NCBI GenBank assembly: GCA_035798135.1 | Contig: JAPFBR010000001.1 | Span: 992,001-1,056,000, forward strand | Origin: Sediminicola sp035798135 | GTDB lineage: Bacteria; Bacteroidota; Bacteroidia; Flavobacteriales; Flavobacteriaceae | Length of the DNA stretch: 64,000 nt | Reading direction: 5' to 3' | Part shown: piece after piece, positions 26,539-33,872 of the stretch | How the letters are laid out: the number at the start of each line of letters is the position of its first letter | Numbering within the stretch: position 1 is the first letter of the stretch | Position numbers and translations under genes: made by a program | Notes under the pieces: model-generated | Seen by the model: the letters and a program-made list of their open reading frames with translations, nothing else | Database searches by the model: none | Told to the model about the DNA's origin: nothing

Positions 26539-26566
26539 AAAAAACGCCCTGGTGAGTGGCGTTTTT
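26539..26566 (-). terminator. Terminator downstream of the carboxypeptidase-regulatory-like locus
   Basis: AAAAACGCC / GGCGTTTTT stem with a 9-base loop has T-runs on both strands. By position it ends the minus-strand transcript that passes 26592. Confidence 0.75.
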
Positions 26567-26591
26567 ATAGAAAATATGTTAATTGTGGGGT

Positions 26592-27064
26592 TTAGTTGTC
26601 AGTAGCCCAAGCAAATAGGTTGATGTCAACTAAAGTTCCATTGAATACAATATCGGTGGCAGTTGTCAATGGAGTTCCATCTACAATAACATTAGCCAAT
26701 GGGCCATTGTCCTTCATGTACAGGTTAGTTGCATAACCAGATAGGTTCACATTGGGATATTTAGGTTGGTAACCTTTCCAGGGTCAATATGTACTTCAGA
26801 AATTTCTACGGTCACATAGCCCAAATAACTAAAGCCTATGGTATAGGTGCCCGATGTTAGATTGTTGATCTCATAGAGTCCGTCAAAATTTGAAGTGGTC
26901 CCTTTGGTGGAACCTTTAATCAATACGTTTGCAATAGGTAAGGGCTCGTCATTTAATTCTTTGTCGATCAATTTACTAATAATGCTTCCCGTATTTTCTT
27001 GGGCTTTGGTCTGCAGTACAAGTATCAGGCAAAAACATAATAATAGCAATTTCATTAAATTCAT
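26592..27064 (-). pseudogene. Carboxypeptidase-regulatory-like protein, likely frameshifted or truncated
   Basis: From ATG at 27064 a signal peptide (MNLMKLLLLCFCLILVLQ) leads into a CarboxypepD_reg-like beta-sandwich (PLPIANVLIKGSTKGTTSNFDG, SGTYTIGFSYLGYVTVEI). This is the N-terminal extension of TonB-dependent receptors. The frame stops at 26747 after NLNIPM, where receptors continue into the plug domain. The DNA beyond stays open in another frame for about 55 codons to 26592 (...NGPLANVIVDGTPL...INLFAWATDN), which suggests a frameshift or a deletion join. The intact part (26747-27064) could still be a small secreted protein; I lean to a broken gene. Confidence 0.5.
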
Positions 27065-27108
27065 TTGAAATAGTTGCAGCAAAGAAACCCACATGTTGTA
27101 ATCTTGAC

Positions 27109-27158
27109 GTTACCCTCGGGTTAAAGGTTTATTTTCATAGTGTTACCTTAAGGTTACC
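27109..27158 (+). promoter_or_regulatory. 11-bp-phased GTTACC boxes upstream of the response regulator
   Basis: GTTACC occurs at 27109, 27142 and 27153 and a variant GTTAAA at 27120. All starts fit an 11-bp period (0, 11, 33, 44). PhoB/OmpR-family regulators bind head-to-tail repeats with 11-bp spacing. The array lies just upstream of the promoter of the PhoB-like gene. Confidence 0.5.
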
Positions 27159-27184
27159 AGATTAAATCAACGTTAAGCCGATAT

Positions 27185-27211
27185 TTGGTAAGAGTATTAT
27201 CTTTACTTTTG
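27185..27211 (+). promoter_or_regulatory. Promoter of the two-component operon
   Basis: TTG (27185-27187), a 16-base spacer and TACTTTTG (27204-27211) fit the Bacteroidota -33/-7 pattern. The ATG follows at 27237. Confidence 0.6.
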
Positions 27212-27236
27212 AACGAATCAACCAATCACATCATTA

Positions 27237-27923
27237 ATGAACAACAATGAGATTAGGATACTTTTAGTAGATGATGAACCGGATATTTTAGAGATAGTCG
27301 GGTACAATTTATCTGCAGAGGGTTATGAAGTTTTTACAGCCAGTAATGGGGTCGAAGCGGTGTCCAAGGCTAAAAAGAAGAAGCCACATCTTATTATTAT
27401 GGATGTGATGATGCCTGAAATGGACGGGATAGAAGCCTGTGGGATCATAAGGAACACCCAAGGCCTTGAAAACACCATCATTACTTTTTTGACCGCCAGG
27501 GGGGAGGATTATTCCCAAGTTGCCGGTTTTGATGCGGGAGCCGATGATTATATCACTAAGCCGATTAAGCCCAAAGTTTTGGTGAGCAAGGTAAAGGCAT
27601 TGTTGCGCAGACTTAAAGATGAAGCAGAGGAGTCCGAGGATATTACCAGAGTAGGCTCTATTGTCATTAACCGTGAAGAATATAAGATTGTCAACAACGG
27701 TGTGGAGATCATTTTACCGCGGAAGGAATTTGAATTGTTGTCATTATTGGCATCCAAGCCCAGTAAAGTTTTCAAAAGAGAGGTGATTCTGGACAAGGTA
27801 TGGGGTAATGATGTTGTCGTTGGAGGCCGGACCATTGATGTGCATATTAGAAAATTACGCGAAAAAATTGGTGACGAACATTTTAAGACCGTAAAAGGTG
27901 TAGGGTATAAGTTTGTTCTATAA
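27237..27923 (+). CDS. PhoB/OmpR-type response regulator
   Basis: The 228-residue protein has a receiver domain with the acidic pair D12-D13, phosphoacceptor D56 (IIMDVMMPEMDG), the TARG switch and K in ITKPIKP, then an OmpR-type winged helix (about 130-228; FELLSLLASKPSKVFKR, GGRTIDVHIRKLREKIG). It overlaps the kinase gene by one base (TAATG), so the pair is coupled. The length and partner resemble PhoP/PhoB of the Bacteroidota core genome. The upstream phased boxes suggest autoregulation. The signal is unknown; phosphate is a guess by family. Confidence 0.93.
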   Translation: MNNNEIRILLVDDEPDILEIVGYNLSAEGYEVFTASNGVEAVSKAKKKKPHLIIMDVMMPEMDGIEACGIIRNTQGLENTIITFLTARGEDYSQVAGFDAGADDYITKPIKPKVLVSKVKALLRRLKDEAEESEDITRVGSIVINREEYKIVNNGVEIILPRKEFELLSLLASKPSKVFKREVILDKVWGNDVVVGGRTIDVHIRKLREKIGDEHFKTVKGVGYKFVL

Positions 27924-28978
27924 TGGCCATAAAACTCAGAAAATCATACAAATTTGCATTTAGGACGGCCCTGTTGATTGCGGTTGTCTTAACTATTTGC
28001 ATGGGTATCTTTTTGCAGCTTAAAGATACAATTGATTGGTCTTTGCTAGGTGTTTTTACTTTCCTATCCTTTTCAATATCTTTTTTTGTCATTCAGTTCA
28101 GGGTGGAAAAATTCATCTATAAAAGGGCTAAAAAAATATATGACGATATTTCCCTATTGGAATCGTCATCATTGTCATCCAGAACCATTACGACGGATAT
28201 GGCGACCCTTACCCAAGAAATAGAAAAATTTGCCAAGGATAAAAAAGTAGAGATCGATACCTTAAAAATCCGGGAGGAATACCGCAAGGATTTTTTGGGT
28301 AATGTTTCGCACGAATTAAAGACCCCTTTATTTACCGTCCAAGGTTATATATTAACCTTACTGGATGGTGCGATGAAGGATAAGAATGTGAGGAAAAAGT
28401 ATTTGCAAAGGGCCAATAAAGGGGTGGAGCGACTCATCTATATCGTTAAGGACTTAGACTTAATTACGAAATTGGAGGTCGGCGATCTCCATTTGGATTT
28501 GTCTGATTTTGACATCATAGAGGTGATAGAGAGTGTGTTCGACCTGTTGGAAATGAAGGCGCTCAAGAGAAATATCACTTTGGTTTTTGATATGGTATAT
28601 ATACATCCGATCATTGTTCACGGCGATAGGGAAAGAATACAACAGGTAGTGACCAATCTTATTGTAAATTCCATCAAATATGGCCATGAGAACGGCACAA
28701 CGGAGGTCAGTGTGGAAAACTTGATTAAGAACAAAGTTATTGTGAGGGTGACCGATAATGGGGAAGGTATCGAAAAACAGCATATACCTCGACTTTTTGA
28801 ACGCTTCTATAGGGTGGATAAGAGTGGAAATAGAAGTGAGGGAGGATCAGGTTTGGGACTTTCTATAGTAAAGCACATAATAGAGGCACACGACGAAAAA
28901 ATTTATGTGGAGAGTGTGTTAGGTGTTGGTTCCGAGTTTTCATTTACGCTTGAAAAAGCTATAAAGAAGGCAACATAG
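27923..28978 (+). CDS. Sensor histidine kinase (PhoR-like)
   Basis: The 351-residue membrane kinase has two N-terminal TM helices (about 14-33 and 40-60), a short linker, a HisKA domain with H130 in NVSHELKTPL, and an HATPase domain with N (VTNLIVNSIKYG), G1 (VTDNGEGIEKQHIPRLFERFYRVD) and G2 (GGSGLGLSIVK) boxes, quoted in parts. It has almost no periplasmic loop, as in PhoR-type kinases that sense through partners. It phosphorylates the regulator encoded just upstream. Confidence 0.93.
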   Translation: MAIKLRKSYKFAFRTALLIAVVLTICMGIFLQLKDTIDWSLLGVFTFLSFSISFFVIQFRVEKFIYKRAKKIYDDISLLESSSLSSRTITTDMATLTQEIEKFAKDKKVEIDTLKIREEYRKDFLGNVSHELKTPLFTVQGYILTLLDGAMKDKNVRKKYLQRANKGVERLIYIVKDLDLITKLEVGDLHLDLSDFDIIEVIESVFDLLEMKALKRNITLVFDMVYIHPIIVHGDRERIQQVVTNLIVNSIKYGHENGTTEVSVENLIKNKVIVRVTDNGEGIEKQHIPRLFERFYRVDKSGNRSEGGSGLGLSIVKHIIEAHDEKIYVESVLGVGSEFSFTLEKAIKKAT

Positions 28979-29035
28979 GTTTAGTCATTTCCATAATTGC
29001 AAAAGAACACAATCCAAAACATTGCAAGATTTCCT

Positions 29036-29043
29036 TAGCTTTG
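29036..29043 (+). promoter_or_regulatory. -7 element upstream of trmB
   Basis: TAGCTTTG matches TAnnTTTG. Initiation about 7 bases downstream would leave a ~18-base leader before the GTG at 29068, supporting that start over the TTG at 29059. Confidence 0.45.
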
Positions 29044-29067
29044 CAAATTCATTAAATTTTGGTTTCC

Positions 29068-29739
29068 GTGGGAAGTAAAAATAAGCTAAAGCGATTTAAG
29101 GAGAACGAATCATTCAAAAACGTCGTTCAACCCAGTAGGGAAAAAATTGAGAATGGCACTTTTGAGCTCAGAGGCAAATGGGCCTCTTTTTTTGGAAACG
29201 ACAATCCCATTATCTTGGAATTGGGATGTGGTAAGGGGGAATATACCATTGGTTTGGCAAAACAAGATCCTGAAAAGAATTTTATTGGGGTAGATATTAA
29301 AGGGGCTCGCTTTTGGAGGGGAGCCAAGACGGCTATCCAGGAAGGATTGGACAATGTGGCCTTCTTAAGGACACAAATAGAACTGATAGATCAGATTTTT
29401 GAATCCAATGAGGTATCAGAAATATGGATCACTTTCCCAGATCCACAGATCAAATACAAACGAACCAAACACCGATTGACCAATCAGAAGTTTTTGGAAA
29501 AATATAAGGCTATCCTTAATGAGGATGGGGTGGTAAACCTCAAGACCGATAGCGAGTTTATGCACGGATACACCTTAGGGTTGTTGCATGGCATGGGATT
29601 GGAAGTAGTTTATGCCAATCACGATGTGTATAAAAATGAAGGTAGTCCAAAAGAAGTGCTGGAGATCCAGACTTTTTACGAAAAACAGTATCTTGGCAAG
29701 GGAAAACCAATCACCTATACCAAGTTTAGGGTTTCTTAA
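29068..29739 (+). CDS. trmB: tRNA (guanine-N7-)-methyltransferase
   Basis: TrmB methylates G46 of tRNA using S-adenosylmethionine. The ~223-residue protein has the AdoMet motif ILELGCGKGEYTIGLA and the family motif EIWITFPDPQIKYKRTKHRLT, read in two parts. The start chosen is GTG at 29068 because it yields (M)GSKNKLKRFKENESF, the flavobacterial N-terminus; the TTG at 29059 adds three residues. A LysE-family gene follows after three bases and an alkyltransferase-like gene after that, forming a likely operon. Confidence 0.93.
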   Translation: MGSKNKLKRFKENESFKNVVQPSREKIENGTFELRGKWASFFGNDNPIILELGCGKGEYTIGLAKQDPEKNFIGVDIKGARFWRGAKTAIQEGLDNVAFLRTQIELIDQIFESNEVSEIWITFPDPQIKYKRTKHRLTNQKFLEKYKAILNEDGVVNLKTDSEFMHGYTLGLLHGMGLEVVYANHDVYKNEGSPKEVLEIQTFYEKQYLGKGKPITYTKFRVS

Positions 29740-29742
29740 CCT

Positions 29743-30372
29743 ATGACACATTTAATAATTCTTTTTTTTGCCACCTTTTCAGCGGCCTTTATGGCAACCG
29801 TACCGCCTGGTCTGCTCAATATGAATGCGGCCAAGACCAGTGTGGACAAGGGGAAACCGAACGGAATAATTTTCAGCCTTGGGGTTTCTTCCATGATCAT
29901 GGTTCAGGCATATATTGCTGTGTATGTTTCCAAATTTCTCCATAACAATCCGCAGGTCATAGATTTATTACTGCAAATTGCCCTGGTTGTGTTCGCTTTT
30001 TTTGCCATATACTTTTATGTGGTAGGCAAAAAGGATCGAAAAAATATCGTTAAGGTGGTCAATGTCAGTAAAAGAAACAGCTTTTTCAAAGGGGTTTTAT
30101 TGGCAGCATTAAATTTGCTGACGATTCCATATTACAGTGGGGTAAATGCCATGTGGAATGCCTCCGGTTGGATTGAGTTCCAGGCCCAAGACATTATAAT
30201 CTTTGTTTTGGCGGCAGGATGTGGAACCTTTGCGGTATTGTATCTATACACTGTTTATTTTTACAAGTTGGATGCCAGCTCCAGTGGGTTTTCTAAGAAT
30301 TCCAATTATATATTGAGCGCCCTGATGCTGATATTGTTGGTTATAACCATTATCCGGATATTCTATAATTGA
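29743..30372 (+). CDS. LysE family translocator
   Basis: The 209-residue inner-membrane protein has about six TM helices and the LysE-type start FSAAFMATVPPGLLNMNAA. LysE/RhtB proteins export amino acids or small polar solutes, driven by proton exchange. The substrate is not predictable. It lies 3 bases after trmB and one base before the MGMT-like gene, which implies a single transcript but not a shared function. Confidence 0.85.
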   Translation: MTHLIILFFATFSAAFMATVPPGLLNMNAAKTSVDKGKPNGIIFSLGVSSMIMVQAYIAVYVSKFLHNNPQVIDLLLQIALVVFAFFAIYFYVVGKKDRKNIVKVVNVSKRNSFFKGVLLAALNLLTIPYYSGVNAMWNASGWIEFQAQDIIIFVLAAGCGTFAVLYLYTVYFYKLDASSSGFSKNSNYILSALMLILLVITIIRIFYN

Positions 30373-30373
30373 T

Positions 30374-30721
30374 ATGACCACAGAGAATCAAAATTTCTTT
30401 CAAAAAGTCTATGAAGTGGCACGTCTTATCCCCTATGGGAGGGTAACCTCCTATGGGGCCATCGCCAAATATCTGGGTGCTGCCAGAAGTGCACGTATGG
30501 TGGGATGGGCGATGAATGCATCCCATAATATGGAAGATTTACCGGCTCATAGGGTGGTCAATAGAAAGGGGTTGTTAACGGGCAAACACCACTTTGACGG
30601 AACCAACCTGATGCAACAATTATTGGAAAATGAGGGCATCGAGGTACGGGAACTTCAAATTATGGATTTCGAGAAGCTTTTTTGGGATCCAAATAAAGAA
30701 CTTGGGGAAGACTTTCTGTAG
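30374..30721 (+). CDS. Alkyltransferase-like protein of the MGMT family (no catalytic Cys)
   Basis: The 115-residue protein matches the DNA-binding domain of O6-alkylguanine-DNA alkyltransferases: VTSYGAIAKYLGAARSARMVGWAMN, here split at the helix-turn-helix, and LPAHRVVNRKGLL. The methyl-accepting PCHR motif is PAHR, so the Cys is replaced by Ala. By family knowledge such ATL proteins bind O6-alkylguanine lesions without removing the alkyl group and hand them to nucleotide excision repair. It is the third gene of the trmB-lysE-ATL series. Confidence 0.88.
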   Translation: MTTENQNFFQKVYEVARLIPYGRVTSYGAIAKYLGAARSARMVGWAMNASHNMEDLPAHRVVNRKGLLTGKHHFDGTNLMQQLLENEGIEVRELQIMDFEKLFWDPNKELGEDFL

Positions 30722-30811
30722 GTTTTTTTGCACAATTTTGGCCATAGATAGACTCTATTAGCCAATGTTACTTTTAAGTTAATGCCCTTTCCTTATCTCA
30801 TGCCTAAACCG

Positions 30812-30819
30812 TATCTTTG
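30812..30819 (+). promoter_or_regulatory. -7 element upstream of mrp
   Basis: TATCTTTG matches TAnnTTTG, 46 bases before the Mrp ATG. No clear -33 TTG is seen. Confidence 0.45.
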
Positions 30820-30864
30820 TAATTTAGAATCAATTTAATTAATGCTGTAAAGCAAATCATTATA

Positions 30865-32004
30865 ATGAAATTTAATAAGAAAGATATTTTTGCGGCTCTT
30901 GAGCATATCACAGTCCCTGGAGAGGGTAAGAACATGGTGGAAAGTGGTGCTGTAACCAATGTTATGGTATTTGGCGATGAGGTAGAGGTAGACATCACGA
31001 TCAGGAATCCAAGTTTACAGGCACGGAAGAAAACAGAGGTAGAAATACTCAAGATCATACATGCCAAGGTCTATGAAAAAGCCAAGATCAAAATTAACGT
31101 TAAGGTTGATGCTCCCACAAAGCCAAAGACCAATGAAATAAAGGGCAAGGCCATTCCTGGGATCCAAAATATTATTGCTGTAGCGTCAGGAAAAGGAGGG
31201 GTAGGAAAATCTACCGTTACAGCTAATTTAGCTGTAACCTTGGCCAAGATGGGCTTTAAAGTAGGTCTTTTGGATGCCGATATTTATGGTCCATCCGTTC
31301 CCATAATGTTCGATGTTGTCAATGAAAAACCCATGGCTGTAAACATCGACGGTAAATCCAAGATGAAACCTGTGGAAAGTTATGGGGTAAAGATACTTTC
31401 TATTGGATTTTTCACCCAGCCGAACCAGGCTGTAATTTGGAGGGGACCTATGGCTTCCAAGGCACTGAACCAAATGATTTTTGATGCCCATTGGGGAGAA
31501 CTTGATTTTATGTTGTTAGACCTGCCTCCAGGGACAGGTGACATACACTTGAGCATCATGCAGTCCCTTCCGGTAACCGGAGCTGTTGTGGTAAGTACAC
31601 CTCAGGAAGTCGCATTGGCAGATGCCCGTAAGGGGGTCGCCATGTTCCAACAGGAAGCTATTAATGTGCCTGTCTTGGGTATCGTGGAAAATATGGCCTA
31701 CTTTACTCCGGAAGAGTTGCCAAATAATAAGTACTATATCTTTGGAAAGGAAGGCGCCAAACATTTGGCCGAGGATTTGGATGTGCCGTTTTTGGGAGAA
31801 ATTCCACTGGTACAAAGCATCCGCGAAGCTGGAGATATTGGAAGGCCGGCAGCGCTGCAGACCGCGTCCCCAATAGAGGAAGCTTTTGAAGAATTGACCA
31901 AGAATGTTGTTCGGGAAGTGGTAAGTAGAAACAAGAGTATTCCTCCTACAGAGGCAATCAAAATAACTACCATGGCAGGTTGTTCAGCCGTAAAAAAGAA
32001 ATAA
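30865..32004 (+). CDS. Mrp/NBP35-type Fe-S cluster carrier ATPase
   Basis: The 379-residue protein has an N-terminal MIP18/DUF59 domain (about 1-90) and a P-loop ATPase domain with the deviant Walker A IAVASGKGGVGKSTVTANLA near residue 105 and LLDLPPGTGDIHLS. Mrp (ApbC) proteins assemble or carry [4Fe-4S] clusters to target enzymes. The usual CxxC is not obvious; single Cys occur late (AGCSAV near the C-terminus). A NifU-like scaffold gene starts two bases after the stop, which supports the Fe-S role. Confidence 0.92.
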   Translation: MKFNKKDIFAALEHITVPGEGKNMVESGAVTNVMVFGDEVEVDITIRNPSLQARKKTEVEILKIIHAKVYEKAKIKINVKVDAPTKPKTNEIKGKAIPGIQNIIAVASGKGGVGKSTVTANLAVTLAKMGFKVGLLDADIYGPSVPIMFDVVNEKPMAVNIDGKSKMKPVESYGVKILSIGFFTQPNQAVIWRGPMASKALNQMIFDAHWGELDFMLLDLPPGTGDIHLSIMQSLPVTGAVVVSTPQEVALADARKGVAMFQQEAINVPVLGIVENMAYFTPEELPNNKYYIFGKEGAKHLAEDLDVPFLGEIPLVQSIREAGDIGRPAALQTASPIEEAFEELTKNVVREVVSRNKSIPPTEAIKITTMAGCSAVKKK

Positions 32005-32006
32005 CT

Positions 32007-32249
32007 ATGACATCAGAGGAACTTAAGATCAACGTGGAGAAAGCATTGGAAGAAATTCGTCCTTTTTTACAAAGTGACGGGGGGGATATTTCCCTGATTT
32101 CCATTGATAATAACACTTCTGTCAAAGTAAAGTTGGAAGGGGCTTGTGTGGGATGTACTGTGAACCAAATGACCCTTAAAAGCGGTGTGGAAATGACCAT
32201 TAAAAAGTATGCCCCACAAATTGAAGAGGTAGTGAATGTAGTTCAATAA
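32007..32249 (+). CDS. NifU C-terminal domain Fe-S scaffold/carrier
   Basis: From ATG at 32007 the product has 80 residues: an alpha-beta Nfu domain with RPFLQSDGGDISLISID and the cluster-binding pair in GACVGCTVNQMTLK. Two such proteins bridge a [4Fe-4S] cluster and deliver it to apo-enzymes. The open frame extends 9 codons upstream into mrp; the ATG two bases after the mrp stop is preferred. Coupling with mrp points to one Fe-S delivery unit. Confidence 0.93.
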   Translation: MTSEELKINVEKALEEIRPFLQSDGGDISLISIDNNTSVKVKLEGACVGCTVNQMTLKSGVEMTIKKYAPQIEEVVNVVQ

Positions 32250-32315
32250 CTGATGGATGTCATAAATCGTCCAGGAGTCCATTCCTAGTTTTACCTTCAT
32301 TAAGAATACGAATAC

Positions 32316-33371
32316 ATGATCAAAACAGACATATTAATAATCGGTGCGGGACCTACGGGTCTTTTTGCCGTTTTTGAAGCGGGATTACTTCAGTTAAAAT
32401 GCCACTTGATAGATGCGTTACCACAAGCAGGAGGTCAATGTTCTGAAATCTATCCTAAAAAACCCATTTACGATATCCCTGGATTTCCTGAGGTTTTGGC
32501 AGGGGATTTGGTTTCCAATCTTATGGAGCAGATCAAACCCTTTCAACCAGGATTTACCTTGGGGGAACGCGCACAGACCATAGAAAAGCAACCCGATGGC
32601 TCTTTTGTTGTCACCACGAACAAAGGCACTAAACATCAGGCCCCTATAGTGGCCATAGCAGGAGGATTGGGAAGTTTTGAGCCTAGAAAGCCTTTGTTGG
32701 AACACCTTTCCAAATATGAGGATAACGGAGTGGCCTATATGATCAAAGATCCCGAAGTGTACCGCAACAAAAAAGTGATCATTGCCGGAGGTGGCGATTC
32801 TGCCTTGGATTGGAGTATTTTCCTTGCAGATGTGGCGTCGGAAGTTTCTTTGGTGCATAGAAGAAATGAATTTAGGGGGGCCTTGGATTCCGTAGAGAAA
32901 GTAAGACAACTTAAGAATCAGGGAAAGATCAATCTGATAACCCCAGCAGAAATAATTGCGTTGCAGGGGAAAGATACCTTGGAGGCTGTGGTCATCCAAA
33001 AAACAGGAGGGGAAGAAGTAGTATTAAGTGTAGATGATTATATCCCCTTATTTGGACTTTCACCAAAATTGGGTCCTATTGGCGATTGGGGGCTGGAAAT
33101 AGAAAAGAATGCCATTAAGGTCGATAATACCTTGGATTACCAAACCAATATTCCCGGCATCTATGCCATTGGGGATGTGAATACATACCCAGGCAAATTA
33201 AAGCTCATCCTATGCGGTTTCCATGAGGCCACGTTAATGTGCCAGAGTGCCTATCAGCGTATATTTCCGGATAAGCGCTATGTGATGAAGTATACCACTG
33301 TTGGTGGGGTCACTGGTTTTGATGGGACAAAAAAAGAGGCCGAAAAATCGGTAGTAAAATCCATCGAGTAA
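32316..33371 (+). CDS. Ferredoxin-NADP reductase of the thioredoxin-reductase-like type
   Basis: The 351-residue flavoprotein has an FAD-binding GAGPTGLFAVFEAG at the N-terminus, QAGGQCSEIYPKKPIYDIPGFPE split by the second strand, an NADPH-binding GGGDSALDWSI, and the C-terminal IYAIGDVNTYPGKLKLI. It lacks the redox CxxC of thioredoxin reductase, as in YumC-type ferredoxin-NADP reductases. The [2Fe-2S] ferredoxin gene 104 bases downstream is the natural partner, and the Mrp/NifU genes upstream fit an Fe-S assembly context. Confidence 0.9.
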   Translation: MIKTDILIIGAGPTGLFAVFEAGLLQLKCHLIDALPQAGGQCSEIYPKKPIYDIPGFPEVLAGDLVSNLMEQIKPFQPGFTLGERAQTIEKQPDGSFVVTTNKGTKHQAPIVAIAGGLGSFEPRKPLLEHLSKYEDNGVAYMIKDPEVYRNKKVIIAGGGDSALDWSIFLADVASEVSLVHRRNEFRGALDSVEKVRQLKNQGKINLITPAEIIALQGKDTLEAVVIQKTGGEEVVLSVDDYIPLFGLSPKLGPIGDWGLEIEKNAIKVDNTLDYQTNIPGIYAIGDVNTYPGKLKLILCGFHEATLMCQSAYQRIFPDKRYVMKYTTVGGVTGFDGTKKEAEKSVVKSIE

Positions 33372-33436
33372 TATCACAAAATCTTCAAAGTTGTTAAAAG
33401 GATAGATGACACCATCAAATCCTTAAAGAAACCTAT

Positions 33437-33444
33437 TAAATTTG
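33437..33444 (+). promoter_or_regulatory. -7 element upstream of the ferredoxin gene
   Basis: TAAATTTG matches TAnnTTTG, 32 bases before the ferredoxin ATG at 33476. It suggests the ferredoxin has its own start of transcription in addition to read-through. Confidence 0.45.
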
Positions 33445-33475
33445 CGAAGAATTAGAACTGTTGAACCAACGGCCC

Positions 33476-33805
33476 ATGAGCGATATTAAAATAAAGATTA
33501 CAGATAGGGAAGGCGTACTGCATGAAGTGGATGCCCCAACGGATATGAATATGAACCTGATGGAGATTGTGAGGTCCTATGAATTGGCTCCAGAAGGGAC
33601 CATAGGAATATGTGGGGGAATGGCCATGTGTGCCTCTTGTCAGTGTTATGTAATTTCTGGTCATCAGCTTCCTGAAATATCGGATGATGAGGATGCCATG
33701 TTGGCCGAAGCATTTAATGTAAAGGACAACAGCCGTTTGGGCTGTCAGATCCATATGACCGAAGATTTAAATGGCTTGGAAGTGGAGTTGGCTCCGGAGA
33801 GCTAA
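33476..33805 (+). CDS. [2Fe-2S] ferredoxin, adrenodoxin type
   Basis: The 109-residue protein is a [2Fe-2S] ferredoxin with ligands in GICGGMAMCASCQC (C-x5-C-x2-C) and a fourth Cys in RLGCQI about 36 residues later, the adrenodoxin/Isc-Fdx spacing. It carries electrons, probably from the reductase encoded just upstream to Fe-S cluster assembly or oxygenases. The ATG at 33476 is preferred to an upstream TTG at 33461. A bidirectional terminator follows. Confidence 0.92.
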   Translation: MSDIKIKITDREGVLHEVDAPTDMNMNLMEIVRSYELAPEGTIGICGGMAMCASCQCYVISGHQLPEISDDEDAMLAEAFNVKDNSRLGCQIHMTEDLNGLEVELAPES

Positions 33806-33836
33806 TAAACGTCTAATACTAAGCAATCCCAATATA

Positions 33837-33868
33837 AAAAGACCTGCGTTATTAAAGGCAGGTCTTTT
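33837..33868 (+). terminator. Bidirectional terminator between ferredoxin and ABC exporter
   Basis: AAAAGACCTGC / GCAGGTCTTTT forms an 11-bp stem with a 10-base loop between convergent genes. Confidence 0.88.
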
Positions 33869-33872
33869 GCTT

